Shown here: in pieces, positions 33,665 through 44,540 of the stretch
Position numbering within the stretch: the stretch's first letter is position 1
How the letters are laid out: each line of letters starts with the position of its first letter
Source: Phragmites australis
Taxonomy: Eukaryota; Streptophyta; Magnoliopsida; Poales; Poaceae
NCBI RefSeq assembly: GCF_958298935.1
Contig: NC_084943.1
Coordinates: 19,647,001-19,711,000 of the forward strand
DNA: 64,000 nucleotides
Direction of reading: 5' to 3'
Notes under the pieces: model-generated
The model's input: only the letters and a program-made list of their open reading frames with translations
The model's database searches: none
Told to the model about the DNA's origin: nothing
Translations under genes and position numbers: made by a program

Positions 33665-35110
33665 CACTACCAGAGAAAATATTAGTACAAACGATTTTTT
33701 CAACTGTCTATAAAAAAAATCTGTATAAATATGTTGTACAAATCATATTTATACAGGTGATTTGTTACTGGAGCCGAATGTACTAGGGTAATATCACAGA
33801 TGGCTCGAAGTTTCGAGCAGTTCGTGAATTTAGAATAGTACAAACGGCTCGTATTTCGAGCTGCCTATAAAAATAGCTTGTCATCTCGCGCGTAAGAATG
33901 GAGCAGTGATTTTGCACCCGCAAAATTCTGACCATGTATCCAATCAAATCAATTCACCAAAGAAAAATCAGAGAGCATTACGAGTTCAAAATAGAATTGT
34001 GAAGGAGACGTCAAAATCATAAGAAGACATTACAGAGTTAGCTTAAAGTTTCATCTTCTTTCACATTTCTTCAAACATTAAACATCAACAACCCAAAAAC
34101 TTGGTTGTATTCACATCCATTCAATCCAAAGCACCTAACCAAGAAACCACTACCATCTTCTACCTCCCAACACATCCTTCTCTCCGGAAACCAAGATGAC
34201 CAAATGCTACTCCTGTGAAGAAATTAGCAACAAGACGACCGGATCCAGGCGGCGATCAGTGAATGTGCAGCCGAAGAGCACGATGGGTTGGTTGGAGGTG
34301 CGGAAGACATAGAGGAAGCACCAGGCGCCGAGGATGAGGAGGGAGAAGGGGTGGGCCAGGAGCGATGCCGTGAGGGAGAAGGTGACCACGGCGGTGTAGT
34401 TCATGCAGAAGTAGTCGAGGTTGTGGCATAGCCGCAAGGTGGTCTCAGAGAGGGAGTCCGACCGGGAGATGGCTGATCGGTTGAGCAACTCCTTCCACGG
34501 CCGTTGGTCCGCCAACGAGCGACGCGCCGTCTCGCTCAGCTGGCTAACGAAGAGTCGGAAGGCCGGTGTGGTGAGCGGCGTGTCGAAGAGGGCGATGCCT
34601 GCTGCACCCGCCCAACTTCCTCCCTGTCGGTGCCCAACTTCCTCCCCACCGCCGCTGCCTTCTTCAACTTGTCGTCAGCACCGTCCATCTGGTGGGATCT
34701 GAGGGGATTGGTTTTTTTCTTTGTGCGATGTGATTTGGATGGGCTTCGTTTATAGGGTTTTAAGGGAGCAATCCGCGTGATGTGTGAAGCTGACCGTTCG
34801 ATTTGATCCGTCGCAAACGGTAAGGATTGGATTTTAGGGGTGCGATCCGCGGGCCCATCACGAGCAAGGGAGCGGACAATCGTCTATACTAATGTAAAGT
34901 ATCCCACCACCGTGCAATTTTCTCAGATATTCATATTTAGAGCCATATGTAATATTTGTATTATTATAGACAGCTTCAAATACGAGTCATTTATATTAAT
35001 ATTAAGAATCGTCTATATTAAAAGTGTCCTATCACTTCCGAACGTATTTCTTCATCATTACAAACTGTTTTTTTAAAAAACCGTTGTAATAATATTTGCA
35101 CAAATAACTT
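33665..35110. mobile_element. CACTA-like non-autonomous element carrying a PRA1 gene fragment
   Basis: The left end reads CACTACCAGAGAAAATATTAG. Inside it, subterminal sequence CTCGTATTTCGAGCTGCCTATAA (around 33848-33872) recurs inverted at about 34965-34990 with few changes. AATATTAGTACAAACGATTTTTT next to the left end recurs inverted at about 35065-35090. These paired inverted subterminal repeats place the right end near 35110, where the terminus itself is degraded, so the right coordinate is approximate and no target copy is confirmed. Confidence 0.6.
34207..34680 (-). pseudogene. PRA1-family (prenylated Rab acceptor) gene fragment
   Basis: On the minus strand the frame from about 34515 to 34207 reads QRPWKELLNRSAISRSDSLS, CHNLDYFCMNYTAVV, SLLAHPFSLLILGAWCFLYV and SNQPIVLFGCTFTDR, which is the core of plant PRA1 proteins (four-helix ER/Golgi membrane proteins that bind Rab GTPases). 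Upstream (34515-34680) a partly shifted frame gives DTPLTTPAFRLFVSQLSETA, also typical. After FTDR the similarity ends: the second pair of membrane helices is replaced by RRLDPVVLLLISSQE and a stop. No intact start remains. It lies wholly within the CACTA-like element, which suggests transduplication. Confidence 0.75.
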
Positions 35111-35157
35111 CACATAACCGTGTAAAAAGAGACGTCCCGCTGAAACACCTTTACAAG

Positions 35158-35476
35158 GCCATCTCCAGCAGAGTTTGTATCTAGTGCTACAGTACCCCAA
35201 ACACTGTAGCACTGCAATTCTCTATCAAGCAGATTTTGTATCCAGTTCTACAGTGTTGAGTGAGAGAATCTGGTGCTCTAAAATTGTCGAATTACTGTAG
35301 CAGCCGCAATGCTGTTAAGAGAGGTTGACTGTGGGTTTGGAGAAAGAAAAAAAGTAGTATAGGGTAGTAAATAGGGTAACTGTTGGAGATAGAAAAAATA
35401 AATAGAACTGTAATAGTGTTAGATGATGTTATAATAATATTATAAAGGATAAATTTTTAAGTATTCGTTGGAGATG
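35158..35476. mobile_element. MITE, copy 1 of a family shared with 61203-61460
   Basis: A 319-bp AT-rich element bounded by GGCCATCTCCAGCAG and, inverted, CGTTGGAGATG. Its interior (TATAATATTATTATAACATC, TTTTTTCTATCTCCAACAG) matches the reverse complement of 61203-61460. Termini of the CATCTCCAAC type are widespread in grass genomes. The superfamily is not settled. Confidence 0.6.
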
Positions 35477-36390
35477 ATTTAATAGTGTCGGACGGCAAAA
35501 TGGGTCCGGCACGCAGTCCGGCACGCGTGGTGCCACCTGCACTACTGCCTCCCTCCCGGCACAGAAGTAGTGCAGCACATGGATGCGCATGCATGGTCCA
35601 GCTGCATCCAGTGAAGAAATTAAACCGCGTCCATGCAGCTGCAGGCCTGCGGCACAGGTACGTACCAGAAGGCGGTTTTGACCGTCTCCCCCATTGAATC
35701 GGCTGCACTTGCACTGCAGCAGAGAGACGCATGGCGTGGCGCCTCCGCTCTCCTCCTTTCTCAACCATGCGACGCGTCGCCTGCTACCTCCCATTGAATC
35801 GCCTGCCTGCTACAGCTACCAACTGCAGCGGATGCGACCGGATCACGCAGGGACTGTCTGGATCGCCCGAGCATGGCGGTGCATGCGTGGGCATGGCAAC
35901 CATTCTGGAGTGCCGCCGAGCTTTGAAAACGGCGCCAACAGCTCTTCGACACCACCGTTGGATGAGAATTTGAATGCAGGGTTGGTTGGGAAGGAAAAAA
36001 AATATAAGATGATATATATCGGTTTTTTAATTTAATGGTTGATACGTGTAGATAAGAGAAAGATAAACATACGTGTTATATTAGAAAGAATTTTTTTTAA
36101 TCTAGTACTATAGAATTTCCTTCCGGTTGTTTGAGGGTTCGCCGTGGGAGCATTGCGCCGAGTTGCACCGTTAGCACAGAGGATTTAAAGTAGGTCAGCT
36201 GGTCAGGTCATGATCTATCCATCTGTGGCATCATCGTATGTTCCAAAACAGCCGTCCACAGGGGCGGAGATTGTCCAAAAGATTGAGTCGAAAAACTGTT
36301 TGACTTGCACCACTTTGAATTATGGAGGGTGAAACTACGGGCTTCAAAACGATTTTTAAAAAATATTATTTTATTAAAAAAATATAAAAA
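35477..36390. other. Intergenic, GC-rich centre; possible hAT end
   Basis: 35490-35960 is GC-rich with open frames on both strands but no recognised protein. At 36259 CAGGGGCGGAGATTG resembles a hAT MITE terminus (compare 56397), but its other end was not found. The gypsy element begins immediately after. Confidence 0.4.
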
Positions 36391-37132
36391 TATTGAGAGT
36401 AAATTGCTGACAATGATTTCGGTATGCTGAACAGTGGTTGCGTGATTGGCGTTCTGAGTGTACCGATGGAATGTATGTGTGTTTGTTGCTCAGGAACACT
36501 AGAGTTATCCAGGTCTAGACCCCTCGTGAGGTTTATTCTTCTTCATCTCTCTTCCTTTTTTTACAGAAGATATTCCTTTTATATTCTAAGAGGGAAAAGT
36601 CTTACAAGTGGGCCCAACAAGAAGATTCATGTCTGTCCTAGAGAAACGATATAAGCAATCATTACAAGTCTACATTCGTTGTGCCTGCCTTGGGTCCCTA
36701 CGGCGGCCGTCCTGTCCATCGGTCGCACCTCCGTTTGTCACGCCCGACCTACCCTGTCCTATCGCAGGCTTCCCACGTGCGCCTGTTGTGCCCCCTGTCA
36801 CGTCTGCGCTCCCGTCCCGCAACAATTAATGTCTGCGGGACGGGATAAGGTAACTTTGCGCCGACTATGTCGCCTCAGCCGGAGTGGACTGCATGGGGAA
36901 GAAAAACGGCGTGAGTAGCGGCATTAAATGAGGTTTGGCTGGCCTAGATGAGTACCTGCTTTGCGACCAGTAAGGACTGATCGCGGGGAACCCTGCGGAG
37001 GCCCTGGTCGTGGTCACGCTGGCATCGACTGGTCGCACGGGAGTTATAGGTCAAAGAACGAAAGTGGTACTGCCCAAAGATGACCATTGTGGGCCATCTC
37101 GATGGAGGACCCCTATATTCTTTACATCGATA
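36391..37132 (-). repeat. 3' LTR of the Tat-type gypsy element
   Basis: 742 bp aligning throughout with 40205-40942, including the shared end TTCTTTACATCGATA. Its terminus has drifted (TATTGAGAG versus TGTCGAGAG in the other LTR). Confidence 0.85.
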
Positions 37133-37310
37133 GTAGCCCCAAGCTCTCTCGTGGATGTGATGATCTAAGCTGTTTTTCATCATGTTAAGATCGGAACTAG
37201 TCGTACCATTCAGGTCCTGGGTGGACAAGAGCTTTGCCCAGGGAATGGCCGGCGACATGGCCCACCACCGTGTTTGGCTTGGGAAACCGCATACCGATGG
37301 GAGGTTAACC

Positions 37311-37313
<3 letters not shown>

Positions 37314-37354
<41 letters not shown>
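37314..37354. repeat. (GA)n microsatellite
   Basis: About 20 uninterrupted GA units inside the gypsy element, next to its 3' LTR. Confidence 0.95.
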
Positions 37355-37356
<2 letters not shown>

Positions 37357-37529
37357 GTGAGGGAGAGAAACCTTGACGGCTTTCAGTTTCTGAGGCGACG
37401 GGACCGAGCCGATCTTATAAATCGAAAGGCAGAAACCATGGAAACCCCTTCGCATTCCAAGCTTCTATACCTAAGCCCATCGCCTCCAACCACATCCCGT
37501 GTTTCCTGCGAAAACCACTGTTGAGCTCC

Positions 37530-38000
37530 CATGACGTCGTGCACCGGAAAGGAGCCTGACTTCCCCAAGTCAAAGTGCATCGTCACAAAGCTAAAGCAGA
37601 TGTATGAGAATTGCCTGCTTCCGCGCCGCCTGTCTTCGGGATATCGCTTTAGGGAGATGTCCATGCTCCCCGCCAGGGGGAGATCGTGATCTTTGCCTCG
37701 TTCTTCTTGGCGGGTCTTGTCCCCTCCTTCTCTGAGTTCATCCTCACCGTCATCTCCTTCAACGACATCTGCCACCTCCACCTCCACCTCAACCCCAACT
37801 CCGTCATCATGTTGTGCATATTTTCTCACATGTGTGAAAACTTCATAGGGATCGAGCCATGCCTTGATCTCTTCCGGTATTTTTACACGGTCTAGGCACA
37901 GCCCAGGCCGGCCACTAGGAGCTGTGGTTTTCATCTCCGTGACGGTGTCGCGAGCTCTTAGCTGGAGATGAACCTCAAATCTTCGTGGTCGGGCTAGAGG
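37530..38000 (+). pseudogene. Antisense ORF with 'putative gypsy type transposon' domain
   Basis: On the plus strand, opposite to pol, sequence around 37670-37895 reads GEIVIFASFFLAGLVPSFSE, NPNSVIMLCIFSHMCENFIG and IEPCLDLFRYFYTV. That matches the Transposase_28 / 'putative gypsy type transposon' domain common in grass proteins. A continuation (GAVVFISVTVSRAL) follows in frame-broken form. Stops upstream and downstream mark it as decayed. Its place between pol and the 3' LTR in antisense is characteristic of Tat-lineage elements. Confidence 0.7.
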
Positions 38001-38387
38001 GACAAATGGATCTACCTCACGACCAACGACTCTGTGGACAACACAGAAAGCCTGGTTTCTTGGATTTGAAAACACTTACAAGTCATGTCCACACTTGTCA
38101 GGAAGGTCTTGAAAAATAGAAAAATCGGCTCGTCATCGAGCAGCCTTATACACAGGACCGGCGTTTCGTAGGTTGTGTAATTTGTGGCCGACCATCCTAG
38201 CAAACCTAACCTTGTTAGGTCGGGGAACTGTAGGTAGCCTATTACGACCTGCCCAGCCTTGGACTGAACCCAGGTCGAGGTCACCTATGACCAGTGCTCT
38301 TCCCCTGCCTAGTGGTCGTGGCGGTGCCTAAGGCCTTGTTGGGACTGGGCTACTCGAGCCTTAGAGCACGTTCGTGGAACTCTTCGC

Positions 38388-38666
38388 CTAGTTTTTATCT
38401 TCGTTCCCACCCAGCCACTTGGTCAAGCCCGGATGGCTGGCCGTTTGAGGCGGCCAACGTGCGATTCCTAACTGGCGAATTGAGTTTCGTTGTTCGATTT
38501 TATGTGACTTGGATTGCCAAGTCGCACTACCGACGCTTGCATAGACCTTAATCGCTGCTTTGGCGGTGATCTCCTTAACGAGTTGGGATTCGATCCACTT
38601 CGTGGACTTGTCGACTACCACACGTAGGAAATTAAAACCGCCAGGGGCTTTAGGGAAGGGTCCCAT
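38388..38666 (-). pseudogene. Gypsy integrase core remnant
   Basis: The reading MGPFPKAPGGFNFLRVVVDK followed by STKWIES, EITAKAAIKVY is the start of a Tat/RIRE2 integrase core, but similarity ends soon after and the second catalytic Asp and the Glu are not recognisable. Confidence 0.75.
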
Positions 38667-40204
38667 GGTGTCGAGCCCCCAGACAGCGTAAGGCCAAGAG
38701 AGTGGTATGGTTTGCAGTGCATGGGCTGGTAGGTTGGTATTTCAGCCATGGTACTGGCACGACCCGCACCGTTTCACCTGCTCGCAAGCATCCTGGAGGG
38801 CGGTAGGAGGTTCAGCCTCCACGTATCCCTCCAAGGATGTTAGGGAACGCTGTGCTCTTCCCATCATGAGTGATGTATTTCAGTAAAAAGTTGTTGCTCT
38901 CTTGGTGGCAGAGGCGTCCCTCTACCAAGGAGGATTCTCGTAGTCTGCCCACGTGACCCTTTCTACTAACACATCGTCATCAGGGTATGCTTGACTTTGA
39001 AGGTATTCCAAGATCTAATCCTTCCAGGTCGTACCTAAATCGAGCAGGGCGACCACATGATGGCCACCCGAGGTCGACGGTACCGAGGGAAGCATTGCCT
39101 CCAAAGGTGTTGCCTCTGGTGTTCTATTTCCCAACCGAGCATCCCTTCCACGTTGGCCCGAGACCGCGGTGGGTGGTCGTGTGAACCTTTTTCCCAAAGA
39201 CTCCGACCAGGGAGGGTTCGCAAGAAGAGGTCGAATGGACCAACCCATCGGCTAAGGAAGTAGTCCTTGCGAGGGACGTGAGTGACTTCCTGGTTGATGG
39301 TGTGTTGCTCTAGCTTTCTTACTTCAGAGTGGTATGTCGTCGTCATCTGGTTCGAGCACTGGAAAACCCTTTAGCATTAGGGTCACACCCAGTAACGAGT
39401 CCCTCATCGCTAGTAGGTCTTACACCCTCCGCGCAGGTGCTGCTCGCGTTCCAGGTAAGAGGCCCTTATACTCCATAATGCTATTATTAATTGGAGAAAC
39501 ATAATTGAACCATGTACCTGACGACGCAGGGTCTTGTGCTCGTTCGTGGTCGGTGGAAGCATGTCTCGCTTTAGGGACCAGTACTGCGCCTATGGCGCCT
39601 TAAAATCCTGCAAGGTAGGATAAAGATTCCCCCTTCCTATGGATGGGTGATCAGTACTGGGGGAGGAGAGGGTTACCTTTCTGAGGTCCTGGTCTCCAAT
39701 GGGGAGTGGTTGTTACCCATGTTAGAAGTGCGAAGTGTGGACCCCTCGTTCGTCCTCGGGTTGAACTTGCTCGAATAAACAACACCCCCGATTAGTTTCT
39801 GTATACTCTTTACCTGATCGGGATCATACCTGGCCGATAGTATCGTTTTGCGTCGCAGGGCTGGGTGTTGACCGTCCTAACGCAGTGAGCGTTTCTCCGG
39901 GTGGGGTTGCCGTTGATGGCGCTGGTTCCCTCGGGACTTGCGGTCCGTGAGCCCCCGTCGGCGCCTTGGATATGGATGCCTCTGCTGCTCTTCGTTGACC
40001 TCTGAAGCCTTCGGATCCCGGTCCAATATGCTGACTCTGAAACATCGGGTTTGTCTAGGTCGTATCCCATGAAGAACACCTCGCAGCGACTCGGATCCTC
40101 CGGGTGGGACTCGTCGGTCGTCAGGGATTCAAACATGGATAGCCCACAAGAAATTAACGGCACTTACCAAAACTCGAAAACGCGCCCCTACCTGGCGCGC
40201 CAAA

Positions 40205-40942
40205 TGTCGAGAGTAAATCCATGACAATAATTCTGGGTATGCTGGACAGTGGGTGCGTGATCGTCGTTCCGGGTGTGCCTATGGAATATATGTGTGTTTG
40301 TTGCTCAGGAACACCAGAGTTATCTAGGTTCAGACCCCTCGTGAGGTAATAGCTCTACATCTTGTGTATTCTTCTTCATCCCTCTTTTTTACATAAGATA
40401 TCTCCTTTATATTCTAGGGGAGAGAAGTCTTACAAGTGGACCCAACAAGAAGATCCATACCTATCCTAGAGAAACGATATAAGTAATCATTACAAGTCTA
40501 CATTCGCTGTGCCTGCCCTAGGTCCCTGCGGTGGCCGTCCCGTTTATCGGTCGCACCCCCGTTTGTCGCGTCCAAAGTGCCCAACCTGCCCTATCCTATC
40601 GTAGGCTTCCCACGCGAGCCTGTTGCGCCCCGTGTCACGTCTGCGGGCCCGTCCCACAACAATTAATATCTGCGGGACAGGATAAGGTAATTCTGTGCCG
40701 ACTATACCGCCTCAGCCGGAGTGGACTACCTGGGGAAGGAAATGATGTGAGTAGATGCATTAAATAAGGTTTGACTGGCTTAGACGAGTACCTGCCCCGT
40801 GACCAGAAAGGACTGGTCGTGGTCGCGTTGGCGTCGATTGGTCGCGCAGGGGTCATGGGTCAAAGAACGAAAGTGGGTACTGCCCAAAGTTGACCGTTGC
40901 GGGCCATCTCGGTGGGGGACCCTTATATTCTTTACATCGATA
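40205..40942 (-). repeat. 5' LTR of the Tat-type gypsy element
   Basis: 738 bp partner of 36391-37132. The minus-strand end ...CTCTCGACA adjoins the primer-binding-site-like sequence. Confidence 0.85.
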
Positions 40943-40959
40943 AAAAATAATATGTAAAA

Positions 40960-41570
40960 TCTGATATTTGCAGAAATAGATATCTATCGGCACTCTACGT
41001 ATCCATATGCTACGTGGTGGTGAGTTCGTGGGCCAGTCGACACTCCGTGTACCGATAGATACCTTGTCCCGCAGATGATGTTCAAAGAAAAAATTTATAA
41101 TTTTTTCATATGATCTTGGATGAAGATGATCTTTATATGAAAATTATGTCAATAGACAAGAGATACAAATTTGTCATTTAATACTTTTACATTTGAATCA
41201 GTTTAGATACCTAAAAAGTAGTTGTAAATTTTAGATATGAAAAATCTTTTGGGAATCTAAACAGATTCAAATGAAAAATATTCAACTGTAAAGTTGTAGA
41301 TATCATCGATAAGTATAATTTTAATATAAAGATAATCTCTATCCAAAATCATATAAAAAATATGAATTTTTCTTTAAATATTATCTGCGGGATATAGGAG
41401 TGTCCATAATCTCTAGACCCACTGCTACTTAGTATGTCAGCACAGGAAGTGCCGATAGGTCCTTAGTCGGCACTCCGTGTGCCAATAGGTATGAAGGTAA
41501 CTATTTCTATAAATATCAAATTTAGCTATTATTTTTACAATTTTCTAATAATATAATATTATTTAATAAA
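40960..41570. repeat. GTGCCGA-rich inverted-repeat element, copy 1
   Basis: Motifs of the type TCGGCACTCCGTGTGCCGATAG occur near 40988-41070 and 41450-41490 around an AT-rich centre that is itself roughly symmetric. Outer sequence GATATTTGCAGAAATAG near 40960 is mirrored by CTATTTCTATAAATATC near 41505. The part at about 41455-41570 matches 46365-46475 in inverted orientation. Probably subterminal repeats of a DNA transposon; no terminus identified. Confidence 0.55.
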
Positions 41571-41638
41571 AAGCTCCTTCAAAACCATGCAGCATAACTT
41601 AGAAGCACATATAGACAATATAATGGCTAAAAAAACTG

Positions 41639-41865
41639 CTACCTCGTCGTTTCGGACATAAATCCGGTCAACCTTTTGGAAATTTAACTATCGGTATCTC
41701 CGGGAATATTTAGATTAGAAACATGGTCATTACACTTTGCACCTGTAGATTTATCTTAAAAAATATTTTTTACTGTATAATTGATTAATTGTAGTAGTTT
41801 TATAAATATATTGTAGTCGAAATTAGTAGCTAAACTTATGTTTTTGTGACCGGAGGGAGCGCTAG
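41639..41865. mobile_element. Possible Stowaway-type MITE
   Basis: The left side reads CTACCTCGTCGTTTCGGACATAAAT and the right side GACCGGAGGGAGCG. Both resemble degenerate Stowaway termini (CTCCCTCCGT...). The interior is AT-rich, about 225 bp. Divergence prevents certainty. Confidence 0.35.
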
Positions 41866-42003
41866 TCAATCAGTGTCTCGGCAACTGAAACATTGTTACT
41901 GTTGATCTCTTCTACAGAAATCTGTATTTTCAAACGAAGAATCCTGAACAACCAGGCGAATTGTTTCGATCAGATCATCTCATACATTGATGCTCAACTG
42001 TTC

Positions 42004-42006
<3 letters not shown>

Positions 42007-42037
<31 letters not shown>
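42007..42037. repeat. (GA)n microsatellite
   Basis: About 15 GA units in intergenic sequence upstream of the DUF538 gene. Confidence 0.9.
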
Positions 42038-42041
<4 letters not shown>

Positions 42042-42289
42042 GCAACTCCACTGCGATTAGATGGGGGTAGGTAGAATTTAAGGTGCGCACCGGCCTTGCT
42101 TGATTACCTCTCCCAACGTACTGCACGTAGCCCATTTATGCCAGGACAGGTGGACGGCGGATGAGCGGTTGCATGCGCCCGCGGCCGTCGGACTGGAGAC
42201 CAACGGTCGTGATCATTCCCAGCTGGATTCTTAACTGCACTCTATGGGACAGCCAGGCCTTCGTGGGGACGAACGGTCACAGCGGCCTT

Positions 42290-42490
42290 CCTTAAAATTT
42301 CGCCCAATTTTTGGAGAATTTTTGTGAATTTTGGTGGAAAACAAAATATGTAATTCTGAAAAAAAAATCGCTAGGACCCACAGAGCAAAGAACGAAAAAT
42401 AACCAAAATTTCAACAAAATTTGAAATTTCGATCATTTCATCAGTGAATAAAAAAATTATAAAACAAAATTGAAATTCCTCGGAAGAGAC
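42290..42490 (+). repeat. AAATTTCG-rich dispersed repeat, copy upstream of DUF538 gene
   Basis: Shares with 45555-45780, in the same orientation, the order GAAAACAAAATATGTAATT, GACCCACAG, GAACGAAAAAT, ATTTCAACAAAATTTGAAAT, TATAAAACAAAATTGAAAT. The family is not identified. Confidence 0.55.
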
Positions 42491-43018
42491 AGCCCGTTTT
42501 GCAGTGAGTGGGGCCTTCGAATTTTGACTATCCATGCCTCCATGATTCATGTAGTAAGATTGCATCGGCATGGTATTCGAATTGTTACTTAGACTCAGGA
42601 AGATGTTACAGTAGAAATTGGCATATAGTGTCTTAGTACCATATCGACGCCTATAATAATACTCTACTGTGTCAAAATTCAGAACGACACTCATGCGACT
42701 AAGATGATAGTACATCAGGAGTCATACGCCCATGTGTGTAACAACAATGTACAAGATCACATCAAAGACTAGCCTAATATCGGAAGCCACAGGTGTGGAC
42801 GTCCACCTGAGTTCGGCTTTTTGGGTGTCACATACCCCGATTTAGTCTTCAATATAGACCCCGGATAAGAGACCCGGTTTTTAAAAAACCCAGAATGTAG
42901 CATACCAGACACTTGGCAACCTTTTAGTTCGAAACCAAATCAAACTGAATTGAATTCATTCTTTGATCTACTCAAAGCGAGTAAGTGACCTTGGACGACC
43001 CTAGCTCCATCTCTCTCC

Positions 43019-43027
43019 TATATAAAG
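43019..43027 (+). promoter_or_regulatory. TATA box of the DUF538 gene
   Basis: TATATAAAG, 127 bp before the start codon, within a CT-rich promoter (CTCCATCTCTCTCC). It places transcription start at about 43050 with a leader of about 100 nt. Confidence 0.75.
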
Positions 43028-43153
43028 CACGCACGTCGTGCTCTCCTCTCCAGCACCATCCCAGCACGCAGTTAATACTCGCCTCCAACCAACCCCTTCC
43101 CCTCCACACACGCACATCAGCTCTTCTCCGGCGAGCCTTAGCTTCCGGCGACG

Positions 43154-43867
43154 ATGAAGCTGACGATCCCCGAGGACGTGCGCGCCAAGGCGGAGGTGTA
43201 CGTGGGCGACGCGGCGGGGCAGGAGAAGACGCAGCTCCTGCTGGAGGAGACGGGCCTTCCCAGCGGCCTGCTCCCGCTCAAGGACATCATCGAGTGCGGC
43301 TACGTGGAGGAGACGGGGTTCGTGTGGCTCAAGCAGCGCCGCAAGGTGGACCACTACTTCGCCAAGGCGGGGCGGCACGTCAGCTACGGCGCCGAGGTCT
43401 CGGCCTTCGCCGAGAAGGGCCGGCTCAAGAAGATCACCGGGGTCAAGGCCAAGGAGATGCTCATCTGGGTGACGCTCCACGAGATCTGCGTCGACGACCC
43501 GCCCACCGGCAAGCTGACGTGCAAGGCTATTGGGGGCCTGTCCAGGAGCTTCCCCGTTGAGGCCTTCGAGGCCGACGGCCCGCCGCCGCCCGCCAAGCCT
43601 GCCGACGCAGTCGCCAACGGCAACAGCAGCGCTGTCGCTGCTGAGGAGCTGACCAAGAAACAGACTGCCGAAGAGGAGAAGGAGGAGGAGACCAAGAAAG
43701 AGACGGCCGAAGAGGAGGAGACCAAGAAAGAGACCGCCGAGGAAGATAACAACAAGAAGGAGAAGGAGGACACCGCTGCCATTGCCGCCATTAATGAGAT
43801 CGACGGGAAGCTGAAGGAGATGAGCACGGAGGTGGTGCACGCCGAGGCTGTGGCCGCCGAGAACTGA
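43154..43867 (+). CDS. DUF538 family protein with Lys/Glu-rich tail
   Basis: Single-exon 237-aa protein; ATG in a good context (GGCGACGATGAAG). Residues about 1-130 are the plant DUF538 domain: MKLTIPEDVRAKAEVYVGDA, LLLEETGLPSGLLPLKDI, GFVWLKQRRK, VSAFAEKGRLKKITGVKAKE, EICVDDPPTGKLTCKA. The fold is related to lipid-binding BPI/LBP-like proteins by earlier structural reports, but the function is largely unknown; some members (SVB) affect trichomes and growth. There is no signal peptide. The C-terminal about 70 residues are Lys/Glu-rich with a repeated KKETAEEEE unit. The repeat, made of GAGGAGACCAAGAAAGAGAC-like DNA, probably varies in copy number between alleles. Strong GC bias and a TATA promoter suggest a well-expressed gene. 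Confidence 0.92.
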   Translation: MKLTIPEDVRAKAEVYVGDAAGQEKTQLLLEETGLPSGLLPLKDIIECGYVEETGFVWLKQRRKVDHYFAKAGRHVSYGAEVSAFAEKGRLKKITGVKAKEMLIWVTLHEICVDDPPTGKLTCKAIGGLSRSFPVEAFEADGPPPPAKPADAVANGNSSAVAAEELTKKQTAEEEKEEETKKETAEEEETKKETAEEDNNKKEKEDTAAIAAINEIDGKLKEMSTEVVHAEAVAAEN

Positions 43868-44205
43868 TCCACCCATCCATTGCCATGGCCATGGCCATTC
43901 ACTGTCTACCACAGTCACATCAGAGGAAAAGAAAGCCAAGATCAGTGACGACGACGATCAAGATGAGCTTGATACTTTGATCAACTATTACTTATGTTCA
44001 GAATAATATTGCATGCAAGTACTTTTAAGCTTTACGCTGCTACAGAATACTGCCATTTCTTAATCATTGCGAGCAGTTTTGTAATACTAATCCGCATTGA
44101 TACATAATCTGGATCCGAAATTTTCATTCAATAAGATTTTAGCTCTCTCGCATCCGATCAGCTCGGTCGTCAGATCTCTCTACCTTACCTCTTCGCGCTT
44201 ACCTT

Positions 44206-44540
44206 ATGTCTTCACCTGCTCCCGCTCCCATGTCGTCGCCGCCGTCACCTACTCCCGCTCCCCTACCTTATATCTTCGCGCTCGCCTCGGCCGTCGCCGC
44301 CCTCACCTGCTCCTACTCCCCTACCGCTGCATCGGCGTCGTCGCCAAAGCCCTACCGCCTGGAGCACGTGACGGCCGAGGCCGCGGCCGTGGCGCTTGAG
44401 TCCTTCCGCCTCTTCGACGGCATCGAGTTTGAGTCTGCGGAGCCCGCCCCTCTCCCTGCCGAGGTCGCCACGCTCTACAGCGCCGTCTTCCAGCAGTTCG
44501 ACGCCGACCACAGCGGCGCCATCGACCGCGCCGAGTTCTG
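44206..44540 (+). pseudogene. EF-hand protein, first-exon fragment
   Basis: The plus frame has a Pro/Ser/Ala-rich start (MSSPAPAPMSSPPSP), then YRLEHVTAEAAAVALESFRL, FDGIEFESAEPAPLP and one EF-hand loop with flanking helix, VFQQFDADHSGAIDRAEF (Ca ligands D-D-S-A-D...E). After FCLQ the frame continues into unrelated GC-rich sequence. The point of departure is CAG|GCAAGG, which fits a GC-type donor, but no second exon was found downstream. It is therefore most likely the 5' fragment of a calcium-binding protein gene. A short gene with an unseen second exon remains possible. Confidence 0.5.

Larger units (their letters stand above)
36391..40942 (-). mobile_element. Ty3/gypsy element of the Tat lineage, internally deleted, two LTRs
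   Basis: Two similar LTRs bound about 3.07 kb of interior. The element reads on the minus strand: the 5' LTR is at 40205-40942, followed by the primer-binding-site-like TTTGGCGCGCCAGGTAGGGG just inside it (about 40184-40204). Integrase remains at 38666-38388 (MGPFPKAPGGFNFLRVVVDK, STKWIE). A purine-rich GCTTGGGGCTAC tract precedes the 3' LTR at 36391-37132. Gag and most of pol are gone. The flanks are AAAAA on both sides, a possible 5-bp target copy in AT-rich sequence. An antisense ORF sits between pol and the 3' LTR, as in Grande/RIRE2-type elements. Confidence 0.85.

Noticed and set aside
36259..36390. hAT MITE interrupted by the gypsy element
   Set aside because: The left terminus-like CAGGGGCGGAG is present, but no matching right end follows the gypsy element, so the element cannot be defined.
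37383..38075. 230-codon minus-strand frame in the gypsy element
   Set aside because: The plus strand here carries the recognisable gypsy-type domain; the minus frame is its shadow, although it is longer.
43001..43939. 312-codon minus-strand frame opposite the DUF538 gene
   Set aside because: Shadow of a strongly GC-biased exon; the Leu-rich tract mirrors the Glu/Lys repeat.
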